Shown: positions 1-12,617, counted from the first letter of the stretch. The stretch: DNA of 64,000 bases from Stenopsyche tienmushanensis (GCA_008973525.1 WACJ01000447.1:54412-118411), one strand, 5' to 3'. Notes: generated by a model from the sequence alone, not told the origin. A program made the numbers and translations.

Positions 1-173
1 CAGTGAAACCTCGATTTTACGTTTTCCAAGGGACCCTGAAAAAAAAACGGTAATTGCGGGAAACGGTGAATGCGGGAAAGCTTCAAATAATTATAGTTTG
101 ACGGGACTATAAAAAATGAACGGTCCATCCGGGAAAACGTATTATGCGGGAACGGTTTATCGAGGTTCCACTG
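1..173. mobile_element. pogo-like MITE
   Basis: The first 15 bases, CAGTGAAACCTCGAT, match the inverted last 15 (ATCGAGGTTCCACTG) with one mismatch, and a TA follows the right end. CAG ends beside TA are typical of pogo/Tigger elements of the Tc1/mariner superfamily. The interior has short degenerate units around GCGGGAA and no coding capacity, so this is a non-autonomous copy. The left flanking TA lies outside the window. Confidence 0.7.
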
Positions 174-785
174 TATTTATCAAACACCAAATTTAAATGT
201 ACCCCACACTGAAAAACTAATAATGCAACGATAGATCTCCCAAGTATTAGGCCAAAACGATCATTCATTAAAGCTACTCTTAATTTTTGTGTCCGAGTTC
301 TGTTATATTTCTGTTCTGATCAATTCTATCTGGACGGTGTTATGACCGTCTGGCTAAAAGAAAATAATGTTATTTTATCTATGACGACATTGAATATATT
401 TAAATTATTACAATATATTTATATTGTAAGCATCACTACTTTAAATCAGATCCATACATTTCTTTGCTGGGACTTCGTCGAAAGTCAAATACGAGAACTG
501 ATCATCGAATAATATTGTTTTATGGATCGGTTTAGAAAAAAATGCCAACGTCCATGATCATAGTCATGTTAATAGGGTAAGTTTTTCTTTTCAGTATGGC
601 ACATAACAAATGTGAATTGATGACCTTTATGATGTATCTAGAGTAGTCCATGTGTGTTTTTCTCTGCAATTGTCCCTTTTAATTGACTCAATTTCTTAGT
701 CAAACTCAATGAGACTACTAAGTATAAGCACGGCAGAGACGAACTCGCAATTGGAATCTAAGATACGAGTACAATTTTGTTGTAA
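174..785. other. intergenic, no gene seen
   Basis: AT-rich sequence with frequent stops in all frames. I see no supported exon, RNA gene or repeat. Confidence 0.5.
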
Positions 786-1139
786 GGTATTCCATTAGGC
801 GCTTTTTACGAGATATTGAAATGTGCTCTGTTTGTCATATTTAGATTGATTAGACACGTTATGAACCAGAATGCAGGTGCTTTGGAGTAAACGTTCATCA
901 GTATTATGGGTGAGCAATTCGAGCTTTCGAGCAATTCGTCCGCGGATAAATCTTCATGCATCGGTAAGAGATGCTATTATATCTCGTCGCCGAGAAATGC
1001 AGTAAGTTTTGGATTTGTTCAAACTGATAGCTTTCTGTCACTTGCGCCAGCTGTCGGACAGTTTTCTTTCGATAAATTGTACTTTCGAAATATGTAAAAA
1101 AAATATCGATATTTTGAACGTTGTGAAGGGGTGCCCCCA
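786..1139. mobile_element. TTAA-flanked element, truncated copy
   Basis: This block shares several stretches in order with 39563-40628: a 5' piece around ATTCCATTAGGCGC, then CCAGAATG-AGGTGCTTTGGAG, GGATAAATCT, TAAGAGATGCT and GAACGTTGTGAAGGGG. The right end reads GGGGTGCCCCC followed by TTAA (1140-1143), matching the TTAA-GGGGG ends of the other copy. A 101-codon minus-strand frame (904-1209) crosses it but resembles no protein I know and is not conserved in the second copy, so I treat it as decayed. The left end is not resolved. Confidence 0.5.
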
Positions 1140-1143
1140 TTAA

Positions 1144-1895
1144 ATGAATGAGAGTCGATTTGGCGAACTCTCTATGATTCAAATACTTGTCGACAAATTC
1201 CAAGGCCATATTTATTTAAAATTTCTCTATAACAAATATATTTAGTTTAATATAATTTAAAATATATTTGAATATGAATCTAATTCGGGCCATGCGTTTC
1301 GTTCGTTTGAGACTAGACGAGATGTCCGCTGAATCATCCGACGAGAGTTAAATAACAAAATGATTCCATAATTAAGTTAACATAACTTCCTCTTTAATGA
1401 ATGATATAATAACGATCAGAGTGTCAGCCGGTAATGTTACATATCTTTGTAAAATGTCAGATGTCGGCTATGACTAAAACTGGTGACTATTTAATTAACC
1501 TGTACTTGAACAAAATCAACATTAAATACACCCATGCCATTTCGCTATGCCGACCTTTTTTAATCATGAAACTTTTTCAATTTTCGTCATACGGCCGACG
1601 GCGACTTTCCGTTTCAGATCGACTTCTCCGTTATGCGACTTTTCGCTTTAGATTTTCCGGAGGCCGAAAATCTTCCTCGTCGACATACAACGCGTTCGGC
1701 CGATTGAGATGTCCACTTTTTTTATTGTCGTATTCATATTTATTTCATTAACAAACTGCCGGATCGAGCATTTATTCTATTATGAAAAGACATCGTTCGA
1801 ACCATTTCCGAGAAAATTGCAGATATAATGCAAACACGCTTTATTTAATTGTAAATATTAAATCGAGATAAAATGCCGCATACGATTTATTTCAA
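1144..1895. other. intergenic, no gene seen
   Basis: A 105-codon frame at 1434-1751 has low-complexity composition and no recognisable domain. Nothing else is supported. Confidence 0.4.
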
Positions 1896-2228
1896 ACTAG
1901 CGAACACCCAATGCCACACTTATTGATTGATTTGTTATGTGCGAAGATGCATCCAAGGTCGGGCATTGCTTTGCTTGGCCGGTACTCGCTGATCAATGAG
2001 TCATTTGTTTATTTATTGATTTGTTTAGGCATATGTTGGACGCGGTCGCTCAGCATATTGCTATGGGGCTGAGAGGTTAGGAAACGTGCGCTCTCCCTCG
2101 CTTCGTATAGCGACTGGCGAGCCGCCGAGTGCGACCGAACGCGGCCGAGCGGACAAAAATCGCGACAAACAAATAAACGAACAAATATCCGGACGCGAGA
2201 CATTGATTTTTATATACATAGAAGATGT
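1896..2228 (+). repeat. SINE-like dispersed repeat, copy 1
   Basis: It starts with ACTAGCGAACACCC-AATGCC and ends with CGAGACATTGATTTTTATA plus TAGAAGAT. Both ends and about 200 bases of the 3' half match copy 2 at 6418-7229. The shared core around GCTGAGAGGTTAGGA resembles the A-box side of a serine/leucine-type tRNA, and the T-rich TATATA tail resembles RTE-type 3' ends. Together these suggest a SINE or other short non-autonomous element. No convincing B box was found, so the class is tentative. Confidence 0.5.
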
Positions 2229-4193
2229 AATAAAGGGAAATTTAACCAAAAATGAGCGCGCCGCTAACAGGGGCTCGATATCTACGATGAAGCTAAATCG
2301 AGTCCGATAGTGCCTCAAAATATCATATTGCGCCTTTCAAACGAAAATATCAAGAAATGCGTGCCGAGTCCTGCATAATATAAAATACACAAATTTAACG
2401 TTCGCGATTTCATTACATATTTTGTGATGAAATAATGAGCCATTCGATAAATTCTATAGTCAAAAATCTAAAATATACTCAATTAGATTTAGTAGCTTAA
2501 TTCTCAAGCTGTGAAGTAATCTTCTTCTAACTTAATTTAAATTAACTTCGTAGGCTGGGCGCTACTCGAAGGAACCTTTCATTATAGCGTGTGTCAAAAA
2601 TGAGCTCGAATTTTTTTATTCTATTTTTCAACCAGCCGATCGTTTCAGAACGTTCGGTGTTTAAATTGACTGCAGTGAAAGTTTGCGAAATCGAGCTAGG
2701 CACTGTAACATTGAAGGAAAAATTACTGGGAAACTGCGAAAATAAAAGGACGGGGTCACCGAATCGATATAAATGATAGGAACGTAAGCGAAACCAAAAC
2801 AGAAATGAAAAAAATAACGGTTCGAAGATCCAAAAAAAAAACATAATATGCCCTCATGCTGCGTAATAGAAAAGTGCACATATCGCGGGCCAAATGTCAG
2901 AATTTGTTCCACACTGAAAAAGCAAATAGGTCCAGAGGGACCTCTCGATCGCTAAATCCGTCACAGCCGAAGTGGCCGGAACCGAAGAGCGCGGCCCGCG
3001 ACGAGAACAACTGAACCCTGACAATTCGGCTAGGGCACAATCATTATAAAATCGTAACTAATAGAATGCGATTATTATAAAATTGAATTTAGTTAACCAA
3101 AATGAACACATGTCGATGCGCATTGTTATATTTATCACAAGCTTCGGGCGCGAGATGACAATATAGAAATCGCACGAAGCACTAATTACGATGAGAATTT
3201 TAACAGTGACATCTTCTCGTTCGCAGTCTCGTATGATGTTTAACGCGGAAGGAAATACTGGGAAAATTGCAGGCCTTATTATTTTCGGATTTTCTATCTT
3301 CAAGAAGGGATTTCTGCAAAAGAGTAGCGACACTCGAACGACGACGACGCTCCTGAACTCCCACGGAGGAGGATCTTCGAGAAGACGCTCCGATGGAGAC
3401 CCTCGGGTGGATCGTCACTCGCTGTTGTGAGTCTATTGAATAAATACGTTCGGCATTTTATCGATGACCTGCCTCATTTCGACCCCTATCACCGAGCGAA
3501 TTGAATCATAGTCGTGTTCCGTCGTTCGTCGCAGCCGACTCGCGGGTCGGGACGCTCTCGATTGCGGGTTCGAGTGCGAACGACGCGACCTTCGAGTCTC
3601 GACGTCGGAAGAGCGTGTCTACAATTTTGCAACACTAATGTTAAATAAATCACACGTCGAAAGCTTTTCCGCGAGGTGGAGAAGTTATTTTCAAACGCTA
3701 AAAATGAGAAAGACCATCCGCAACATATATTAGAAGAGTAGTTTCCATATTTGGTACGCTCCGTTTTACGAATTTTTCATATATTTATTTAACAAAATAG
3801 CATAGGTTTTATTTCCAACGATAATTTTGGGTGTGCTTTTGGTGCGCTCGGTAATTTTGCGTGGGACAAACTTAGCACCAATTAGAAAGAGCGAGGAAGA
3901 CGAGAAGTCGTATATTAACATAATCCATTATTCCTTCATTTATTAGTGCAAACCTCGCACAGGAAGGTGGACTAATATGTCAATATTGAAGTGTTCATTT
4001 TGAAAGTGTATGCGTCTCTGCCCCTTTCGTCTCGAACGTAAAAGTTTTTTGTAAAATTATTGCATTCGTTGTATGCGTCGAGACGCAAATTTGAGCTGTT
4101 TAAAAATCACATTGCAAATTTTTTTTTTAATAGGCTTGTCAAAAAGAGAATTCTAAAACAGTTCGAATATCCAGATCCTGACTGTTCAAAAAT
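2229..4193. other. intergenic and 5' flank of lipocalin gene 1
   Basis: No supported coding exon. Short overlapping frames at 2542-2912 and 3058-3430 are low complexity. A GA/CG-rich segment at about 3330-3620 is unlike its AT-rich surroundings and could hold promoter or 5' UTR sequence of the next gene. A possible 3' splice site (TTAATAG) lies about 60 bases before the ATG at 4194. Confidence 0.35.
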
Positions 4194-5537
4194 ATGAATC
4201 CCTCGCAGCGCGGCATTCTCATCTTTTTGTTGACGACGTCGCTGTGGAGAAATTCCAAAGCTACCGGATATGAGCGATCTTTCTGCACCAATCTGAAACC
4301 GCAGAACGTTCTGGACATGAACGAAATTTTGGGGAACTGGTACGGCGTGGAAATCATTCAGCACATGAGGGAAGACGACGACGTCTTCACGTACGACGCG
4401 TGCCCCAAACTGCGCATAACGGAGATCTCCTACGACGTGAGTTCATATTCGAGTCGATGTGTGTTCTTTCCGATGTTTCTCGTCTTTAACGGAAATCTTT
4501 TCATTTCAAGCCGAGCATGGGAGTTCACTCTCACGACGGTTTTTGGGTAAATACATTTCCAATCTTATCGGGAACTCATAAAATGCAATGATATTATATT
4601 TGTGATAATTGTCGATTCGAAGACCCCGACGACCGAATCGCACGTCAGACCCGGCGCTTACGGATACGACTGGACGCAGAGTCGCTACGGATCGAACGAC
4701 AGAGAATATCACAGTCTTCAGCTGCACTGGGAAGAGAGCGGACACGTCATCAACTACTTCCTGAAATTCAACAACACGAGAAAAGGATTCTGGATATCTT
4801 CGGGACCCAGGGACGCAACCAGAGGTGAGCCGCTGCGCGCTCTCCGATCGTGGAATCTGACCGAATTTCTTTTTTCAAATCTCCGTCATATCTTTTTTCA
4901 AAATCGTATCAAATATGGATGATTAATATACAAATTGAGCCCAGTTAGATTTTTATTAATAGATCGATTTATAATTTTACCAGGTATCATGATAACCGAC
5001 TTCAAAAACGAGGCGGCGGACGGAGCGCCGCGATTTTAGAAATATTTCTAAAATTGCTTGCAAAGATGCATTGGAACTTACATATTTTGTTTCGCTTAAA
5101 AAAATCTTACGAATACGTTTCTTTTGCAGAAGTCGCTCGTAGCTCTGAATTCCGTGTTTTGAATCGCATTTAGCAAAAGTTGAAAACGAACTCAAACATT
5201 ATGAACGATTGCAGGTGCCATGGTTCAAAATCAATACGATCAATTCACCGGAGTGATTCAGGTGATGGAATCTACGGGACACCAGCTCGTGCTGACCTTC
5301 TGCCAGCGCCTTCCTCGGTCGGAGCTGTTCAGCGTGATTCTGTCGCGGGAGCCGAACGTGCTGAGTCGCCACGACGTCCACAACGTCCACAGTCTGCTGA
5401 ACAGGAGAGATCTGTCCACTTCGACGGTGCGAAAAGTGTGCAGGAACGGATCGTCGCAGACGAAGGCTTCCGTCGGCGCTCTGCTAGCCTTTTGGCTCAT
5501 ATCTGCAGCAGCTCGCTTAGCAAAATTGCATCGTTGA
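4194..5537 (+). CDS. lipocalin-like protein 1, likely GPI-anchored
   Basis: Three coding exons: 4194-4436, 4623-4824 and 5215-5537 (255 residues; introns phase 0 and 1; last donor GTGAGC). A hydrophobic signal peptide occupies residues 4-20. Next comes the lipocalin first-strand signature G-N-W-Y (residues 47-50, in ILGNWYGVEII) and four cysteines (FCTN, DACP, TFCQ, KVCR) that fit the two disulfides of apolipoprotein D/Lazarillo-type lipocalins. The C-terminus ends in a hydrophobic stretch (about VGALLAFWLISAAA), as in GPI-anchor signals; grasshopper Lazarillo is a GPI-anchored lipocalin. Expected role: extracellular binding of small hydrophobic molecules; ligand unknown. A paralogue lies 3.7 kb downstream. 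An AATAAA is at 5621. The acceptor of exon 2 is inferred from alignment with the paralogue and has a poor pyrimidine tract. Confidence 0.85.
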
Positions 5538-5629
5538 ACGATCGAACGACTGAGCTTAAATAGCTTTAATTTTTGTCGATGAGATGGCGATTCGTTGATA
5601 TTTTATGACCAATTTATGATAATAAAAGT

Positions 5630-6417
5630 ATCAACAAGCATGAAATTTGTATTTGTACTTTTAACATAAAAATAAATTTTAAATCACCCCCGAATATCTC
5701 CTGCGTCATTCGGCTTGCCGATTGATCTTTAGCATTGTCACTGATGCGATATTACAAAAATTTTATTGTCAATTTTTTTTTAATATATCATTCACATCTT
5801 ACTACTGTTTAATTGTTGATACATGTTTTGACCGAAGAATCGTTTTTTAATAAATACTTAGGAGGAAGAACGCGTTCAATTGATCGCCCACTATCTCGTC
5901 AAACGTTGATTCGTCTAATTCAGAGCACACTTAAATGAGTTATGTCATCGTTTCTTGTCACTCCGAAGTACTTAATTCGTAATGCGCAAAACCAGTTCAG
6001 TGTCAAGTCAAAAGTCAAGATACGATGTACTTCTATTCCTTAATTTGACTGTCTCCAAATTAGTCAGTGTAAAATTTCTAATAAAAAATATAGTTAAATA
6101 AAAATACTTTTTTCATTTTTAATGCGCCAAAAGTGCAAAAACTTGTTACATACACATTGAATTTGTGTACAACATATTTTCACATAAAATCGATTCAGAT
6201 AGATCTCGATTTAATATCCCGACCGATAGCTCGATTATACAGAAAAAATGTAGGAAACTCTGTTTTAATTTAATTTAAAATTCTCTCTCTGAATTTTTGA
6301 AAAGTGTTGACATAAGATTTTTAATTTGTTTCGCATTTATTTCATTTTTGGAATCAAAATCACACAACGATGGAAACATTTCTAAACTCTCCCTCTGCAT
6401 CACAATTTTATAACGTA
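5630..6417. other. intergenic, no gene seen
   Basis: AT-rich spacer downstream of lipocalin gene 1, with no supported exon or repeat. Confidence 0.5.
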
Positions 6418-7229
6418 ACTAGCGAATACCCGGCATGCGTTGCAATGCCACACTTAAAGATGTAAAGTGTATGTATTTTAATTCAGTTTATTGGAATGAA
6501 TTTATATATTTTTAATTACACTGAAAAACGGGTATACGATCGTGCTCAGTAATTATTTGAGAGGTCGTTTTGGTGACGGTCCTTGTGAGCATCCTCCGTC
6601 CAGTGTCATGTTGGGCTATGCATTGCCGTCGCTTCGTGGTAGATTGTTTGCACTTTCAGATTTTTTTGCTTGGTTATTAGTGCCTTAATTTTCGTTAAAT
6701 TTGGTAGCCAAGTTCTGGGTATGCTAGTGCCGTCGTCTCGTCCGTTGAATACGGAGATACTTCGTTTTTAGATTCCCATCGCTTCTCTAATTCCAAGACT
6801 GCGTTCTGATGCACTGTCACCCCGTGGGTGATGTATCTATCGGTTTGTTCAATGTACGATATGATGCAGGCTGAATCGCGTAAGCTCCCTGAATTTAGTT
6901 TTTCACTTTGTTATTTTTATTGGACAAAAGACTTCCTATATTTTCTTCCATCCCAAAGATTCAGAGAAATCCAAAGGTCTCCAATCTTAGTTCGAAAGGC
7001 AGTAGTGGAGCCTAGCGATGTATTGCTGCGAGGCCGAGAGGTTAGGACGCGTGCGCTCTCCTTCGCTCCGAAAAGCGACTGGCGAGCCGCCGAGCGCGGC
7101 CGAGCGCTTCGCTTCACCAGAGTCAAAATACTTTGTTTGCCTCAGCAAAGCGGATTGGACACGAAGACGCGACCGGACGCCGCCGGATGCGAGACATTGA
7201 TTTTTATATATATAGATATAGAAGATTAG
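6418..7229 (+). repeat. SINE-like dispersed repeat, copy 2 (long)
   Basis: It begins ACTAGCGAATACCCGGC and ends CGAGACATTGATTTTTATA plus an ATATATAGATATAGAAGAT-like tail, matching copy 1 at 1896-2228. It is longer because of about 450 bases between the 5' motif and the GC-rich core. The core at about 7020-7190 (GGCCGAGAGGTTAGGA) resembles a tRNA-Ser/Leu A box. The 133-codon frame at 6828-7229 runs across repeat sequence and is not a gene. Either one element with a variable middle, or a composite of two elements sharing ends. Confidence 0.5.
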
Positions 7230-8602
7230 TAGTCCGTATTTTTTTCCTTTTTTATCGGTTCACCTTTATATGTGCGTTTTCCTATTACGATTTCATTATT
7301 GCGCGGCATGTGTGCAAAGTACGGTCTATTTTTTAAATCGAAGGTAGACATTTCAACCGCCACCTTTGGGTAAATCCGCCACTGATGTCTGCTCTTCTGG
7401 AACGTGTCTCCTATTTTACGCCCGCGCAGACGAATAATTAACGAACGAAAACCGTCCACTGAATCATCTGCTCGAAGTAAAATAACAAATGACTCCGTAA
7501 TTCACTCAGTGACTGCTTATCGTCATTAATTGACGATAAAATAATAATTGGGATTACAATTGGAGATGAACAAAAACAGCTCGACTGGAATGGAAGAAAA
7601 TACACCTACGATATCCGCCCTTTATTTGTTCGCTAGAGAAAAATTTAAACACTTCTTCTGGCGAATTTCGTCGATAATAAAATGACACGCGGCCAAAAAT
7701 ACAACCATTTCGTGTAAAACCTTTTTTGGAGCCGTAAAATATTGCATGTCTGTCGATTAAAATTCTCGTCAATCCCATGCGTAATTTTCTCGCGAAATGC
7801 ATCAATTGAATCTTAGATTGAAATATTCGAAAGCATCTTTAATATACACCATGAGCAAAAATGCAGCCTCCTATTTTTAGGTCTAATGTAATACTCGAAG
7901 CCCTTTCCAGAATTCGCAGTTGATGTTTCGCAATCGCCGATTTAAGTCGATTATGGAGTGCGACCGTTTGGCCCCCTCCTAAAAAAATTATACTAAACAA
8001 AACAAAAAACGAAACACAAAATTATAGTTTCAAGATCATAATTAAGTTGCTTTGGAAAATTTGATTTAGACATCTATTTCTGCAAAGTAGCAAGTATAAA
8101 TAAGCCCCATTAACGGTACACCATAGATGAAAGATTTAAAGTATTCAAACTACAATATATCAAGTTGTATCTGGATTTTTACATCGCGTTATTGATGATG
8201 CAAATGTCTACGTAGACACAGTCTACGATGCAGTAAGCTCTTTCGTAAGCTACTATAATTTCGTTTCAATCTATTTGTTGATTTAATAATTATATTAATC
8301 TTACGAAAGAAGTAGTTTCATGAATTTCTTATGAAAACGTGAGAACTTTGAGCTTAGCGCGGAATACTCGGACTGTAAATTATTAATGTTTTTTGGATTT
8401 TAATCTTCCTTTTCGCCAATAGTGATTGCTTCCCTAATATATTTTTCAGATCATATCACCTGAATCCTGGAGTTTATTTCGTTATTCATTAATTTCTTCT
8501 CTGCGAAGATAGCTTCGAGGTATTAGAACTTTTGGATTCTTTCAATATTGGGCATTGTCAAGTATGCCGGGCAGTTGCTTTTAAAAAATACATTAAAATA
8601 TA
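7230..8602. other. intergenic, no gene seen
   Basis: No supported exon or repeat. The frames here (for example 7554-7805 minus) have no recognisable domain. Confidence 0.45.
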
Positions 8603-8935
8603 GAATTTAAAAGTTACTCGAAAACGTTTTCGATGCGTTGCTGTTGTAGCCAAACGAATTGATTCAGGTATGAATTCAAATAATGACGTTTGTGTCTCAC
8701 TGCCTCCCGGCATAGTCCACCGAAGACCGAACGCTCGGCAAGAACATTACATATCGACGGTTGCTATACTTTATGCACCTTAGCAACCACCAGACCGATA
8801 TGCGCCAATGGTTGTGCTATTTTAAAAACCTTTATGAATACAAACTCAAAAACTCACCAAAGTTTCACCGCAATCGGATAAATGGTATGTGAATGTAAGC
8901 ACAGCGAGCAAATTTATAAATAGATATTCATTTGT
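8603..8935 (+). repeat. RTE-tailed dispersed repeat, copy 1
   Basis: It aligns with 16979-17510 over almost its whole length: AATTTAAAAG, CGATG-GTTGCTGTT, a block reading CTCCCGGCATAGTCCACCGA, CTTAGCAACCACCAGAC, ATATGCGCCAA and TTTCACCGCAATCGG. The tail motif AAGTTTCAC-GCAATCGG followed by ATAAATAGAT resembles 3' ends of RTE/BovB-type non-LTR elements and their SINEs. It lacks about 150 bases present in the other copy. A 63-codon frame at 8690-8881 lies inside it and is not a gene. Confidence 0.6.
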
Positions 8936-9279
8936 TATATAAATGCCCAAATTGTTTTAGATTCAATAATTTGAATGGGATTACCAATATAAAACGTTTT
9001 TTTTTAATTTAACATAATTTACATATTAGATAATCCGAATGGAAATGTCGTTTTTTTAGTACAAATATTAAAAACATATTTATTAATTTCATAGATACAA
9101 TCAATTTTCCTATCTATACAATAATTTAATTTAAAATTGCAATGAAAAATATCGAATTTGAATTGTAAAATATTAAATTTTGGTGTCGCGCCCCCGGGGG
9201 GAGAGGCGCTCGGGCCGCACTGTAGCGCCTCGGGCGTATAACGGAGCGGGCGTCTCTTCGGCCCTCAGTGCGCGTCGAG

Positions 9280-10168
9280 ATGTCCGCGCGCGCGTGGCTC
9301 GTCGCGGGACTCGCCTCGCTCCTCCGCTGCCTCGCGTCCGGCTACGAAGAGTCGCAGTGCCCGGACCTGAGGCCGCAGGGCTACCTGGACCTGTCGCAGA
9401 TGATGGGCATGTGGTACGGCGTCGAGGTCATCCAGCACGCGCCGGAGGACGGCGGAGGCGGCGGCGGCGGCGGGGGCGGGCTCCTCGACCTGGACGCGTG
9501 CCCCATCCTGCACATCTCGGACATCACGCACGAAGTGAGAGACGGGGCGGGGCGGAGCGCTGTCGCTCGCGCCGCCGCCCCGGTCTCACGGCTCGCTCCT
9601 TTCAGCTGACGAGCACCGAGTCGCACCTCCGGCCGGGAGACTTCGGCTACGCCTGGACGGCGGAGCGCGGCTCCGGGGGCGCGGAGGGCAGGTTCCTGCG
9701 CCTCTACTGGGACAACAGGGGCAAGCACGAGGAGTACTACCTCAAGTACAACCACAGCAGGAAGGGCGCGTGGGAGTTCACCGACCCGCAGAACGGTAAC
9801 GCCGAGGGCTGCGGCGCGCTCGAGGGGCGCGGTCGCTCAGTCGGGAACTCGTTTCAGATGCGGGATACCGACGCCTCTACGACCGGGAAGTGGGGTCCGT
9901 GCAGGTGATGAAGGCCGTCGTCGACCACGCGGTCCTCACCTTCTGCCTGCGCCTGCCGCACTCCCAGTTCTTCTCCGTGGTCCTGTCGCGGAAGCCCGAC
10001 GACCTCGGCGCCCACACGCTGCGGAGCGTCCGCAGCCTGCTCTCCAGGAGGGACCTCAGCACGAGCTCCGCGCGGAGGGTCTGCAGGAGCGCCGCCGCCC
10101 CCCGCGGCTCTCTCCTCTCGCTCCTCCTCCTCCTCCCCGTCCTCTCCGCCCTGTCCCTCGCCCGCTGA
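9280..10168 (+). CDS. lipocalin-like protein 2, GC-rich paralogue
   Basis: Three exons: 9280-9534, 9606-9795 and 9858-10168 (251 residues). Intron phases (0 and 1) match lipocalin gene 1, but the introns are only 71 and 62 bases. A signal peptide is followed by the lipocalin signature around M-G-M-W-Y-G-V-E-V (GxWY), ten consecutive glycines after APED, and the same four cysteines as the paralogue (QCPD, DACP, TFCL, RVCR). The tail is leucine-rich and hydrophobic (SLLSLLLLLPVLSALSLAR), again like a GPI signal. I chose the ATG at 9280; the frame extends upstream only through a GTG. Exons are strikingly GC-rich and rich in CpG compared with gene 1 and the flanks. Likely a surface or secreted binder of hydrophobic ligands. 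Confidence 0.85.
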
Positions 10169-12524
10169 CCGCTCGGTCCTCCTCCGCCTCTCCGGAGTCG
10201 GAGGTCGATCGCCGATCTTCACTGTCATTTTTCATCCCTCGTTTTATATTTCGCGCGTCTCGTCTCGGTTCGACCGCGCGGAGAAGGCGACGGGAGAGCG
10301 CCTCCGCCCTCCGCCCTCCGCCTTCCGCCCTCCGCCCGCCCCCGACGACCCGAAGGACCTTCTTCCGATTCGAGACGCGACTCTCTCCCCGTCTGCGTTT
10401 CCGGCGATCCCGCAAAATCATTTTTACGCTGTCTTCGCGTCTCATCGCGGGATCGGAAATCTCGAATGAAAACTTGAATACGCGCATTGTGCGAGTTCCA
10501 GTCGAATAGAAATGTTTCTTTTGTGAATTAGCATCCGAAAGATCAAACTATCGTTTCCGCCATTTTGAATTGTTGAACTGAAACAACTTCCGCGTCCCGT
10601 TCGATAGAGCTCAGATCCCGGTAAAATGTACAAAACGTGTGCAAGGAAAACCTACTAAACGAGTATAAAATACTTGCAAGGTAATTTTAAAAAACCGCCC
10701 AGCGAGATCCAAAGACTGGACGATTCTTATATTGCAACATTTGGAAAACAAACAAAATGTAAGACTCCCGATTTTAACGATCGGCTGATAATTTGATATT
10801 TACAATAGTAATAGACGAGCGCGTCGTTACAGTCGATTTAAAATGTTAGTTTTTATTTAAATACTGAAATATTCTGCGACTTCCCAGTGAAAATCCTATC
10901 GATTTCGGTTCAAATGTCTGTTCTAAAATAGTTGTGTATGTACGCACGTTTGTCTTTGCCGTTGTTAGATTGAAAAAAGTTTTCATTAATTGTATCGTTC
11001 AAAATTCATTATGCGAGAAATAAATTTTACATATTCACTATTTGTGGACGTTTCTAAATAATGTTTTTTTTTTAAATCGAAAACTAGTTTCTAGCAATAT
11101 TGGTATCTATCATAATAGATCATTTGAAATGGTTTAACGTAAAAAATATACAAGAGGCAATGTCTACATTTGAAAAGGCACGCTCGATATCGTCTTCTAA
11201 ATCTCGATCTTCGATACCGACCGATCGAAGCCGGAAAAGAGGTACAGATCGACCTTACCGCGAGGAAGAAAGCGAAGAAATTGCACGTGGCATATGTTAT
11301 ATATGTATGTAACAAGCTTGTTCGTTTCTAAAATTATTTGTTACATCCCCTAATATAATGATCGACGGCATTGTCGCAAGACTGATTCCTATATTTTAAA
11401 AAATATAGTCTACAAAGTTGCACAACTGCGACACTCGATTACCCATTTTCTCACCGATGTGTATTTTAACCTTTTAAATACGCAAGTACAACAATTAACT
11501 GATCAATAAGTAATAGTAATAGATTTGACGAAAAAGTAGCGAACAGACTAAAATAGCTAGAAAATTGATCTTCGACGATAATAAATGCGTAAATCTGTTG
11601 CGCTATTACTTATTTGAATCTCTCGTAGATAGTTTTTGACAAGTAAGAAAGATTTCATTTGCGAGCTTTCGATCTGCAGGTACGGTGAACTTTATTTTGC
11701 AACTGAACTGATTCAATTTTACATTAAGAGATATTCTAAATCTAGAATTTTAAAAAAATCGATTTTGTTTTTCATTGCATATTAAATATATCTTCCAAAG
11801 AAATTTTCAAAATTCTAATTATTTACGGAGTCATTGGCTATTTTAGTGAGGCACCGACTGAGCATCTCCTACCGGAATTAAGTCTTTAAATGCGTTTTTA
11901 TCGAAAATACTCTTTTCAACACGATTGACATCATATCTCACGTTCTAATTAGCTCGTTTACTTCAAATATAGTACGAACCTTTTCTATACAACCTTCTAT
12001 TGTCCCGAGAAAAAATAATGCCAAAAAATGACATTTTGAGGTAGGGACTATAGCGACATCTTTACTAATTGAGAATCTTCGTCAAACAGGACGCGCCCTT
12101 TTTTACCCCTTACACTTCATCAGCCTATAGTCTTTTTTTATTTTTTTTATTTTTTGTACATTCTGAAAATGTCGATAAATATCTAATAAAAAAATATACA
12201 TGGAAAATATTGTTTGTTTCCTTTTTTTTTTTGGACTTGAAAAAACATTCTCAACGTTTGTGATTATCGAGTTTAAATTGCGCCGAGGACCGTTAGAAGG
12301 TGAATATTTGATAGAGAGGATGTGAATGTGACGTCTTTCGTGAATATATATGGAAAACAACAACGGACGCGTTATTGTTAAACGTAAATATCAATTGCAA
12401 TAACCTAATTTCATTTTTCTAAAGCACGGTGCTATCTTCAATATTATTGGCTCGATCGACCAATCCTCGCATGTTCTATATTCCAAACGTTATGAGCGTT
12501 ATTAACGGACAACGCCATTTTGTA
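10169..12524. other. GC-rich 3' flank, then AT-rich spacer
   Basis: 10169-10450 keeps the high GC of the gene and holds an imperfect CCTCCGC-type repeat at about 10298-10340. From about 10450 the sequence is AT-rich. No supported exon; frames at 11091-11315 and 12069-12363 are low complexity. Confidence 0.4.
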
Positions 12525-12617
12525 GGGGAATAGAGGAACCGCCGAAAAAAAATCGGAGATTTATATAGAGAAAAAGCCGGTATTGAAGTGTCAGTTAATG
12601 GAGGTTCAACTGTACAA
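12525..12617. mobile_element. pogo-like terminal fragment
   Basis: The right side reads TTAATGGAGGTTCAACTGTA, whose reverse complement begins TACAGTTGAACCTCC, the same CAG-plus-ACCTC design as the element at 1-173. The left part (AGAGGAACCGCCG) is a poor partner. Probably a degraded pogo/Tigger-type MITE. Confidence 0.35.

Noticed and set aside
6828..7229. 133-codon plus frame
   Set aside because: It runs through repeat sequence shared with 1896-2228 and has no domain.
9180..9908. 242-codon frame across lipocalin 2
   Set aside because: Low stop density is due to high GC; the true exons lie in other frames and splice correctly.
10056..10487. minus frames over the GC-rich region
   Set aside because: Arg/Gly/Glu-rich translations from GC-rich sequence, antisense to lipocalin 2, without domains.
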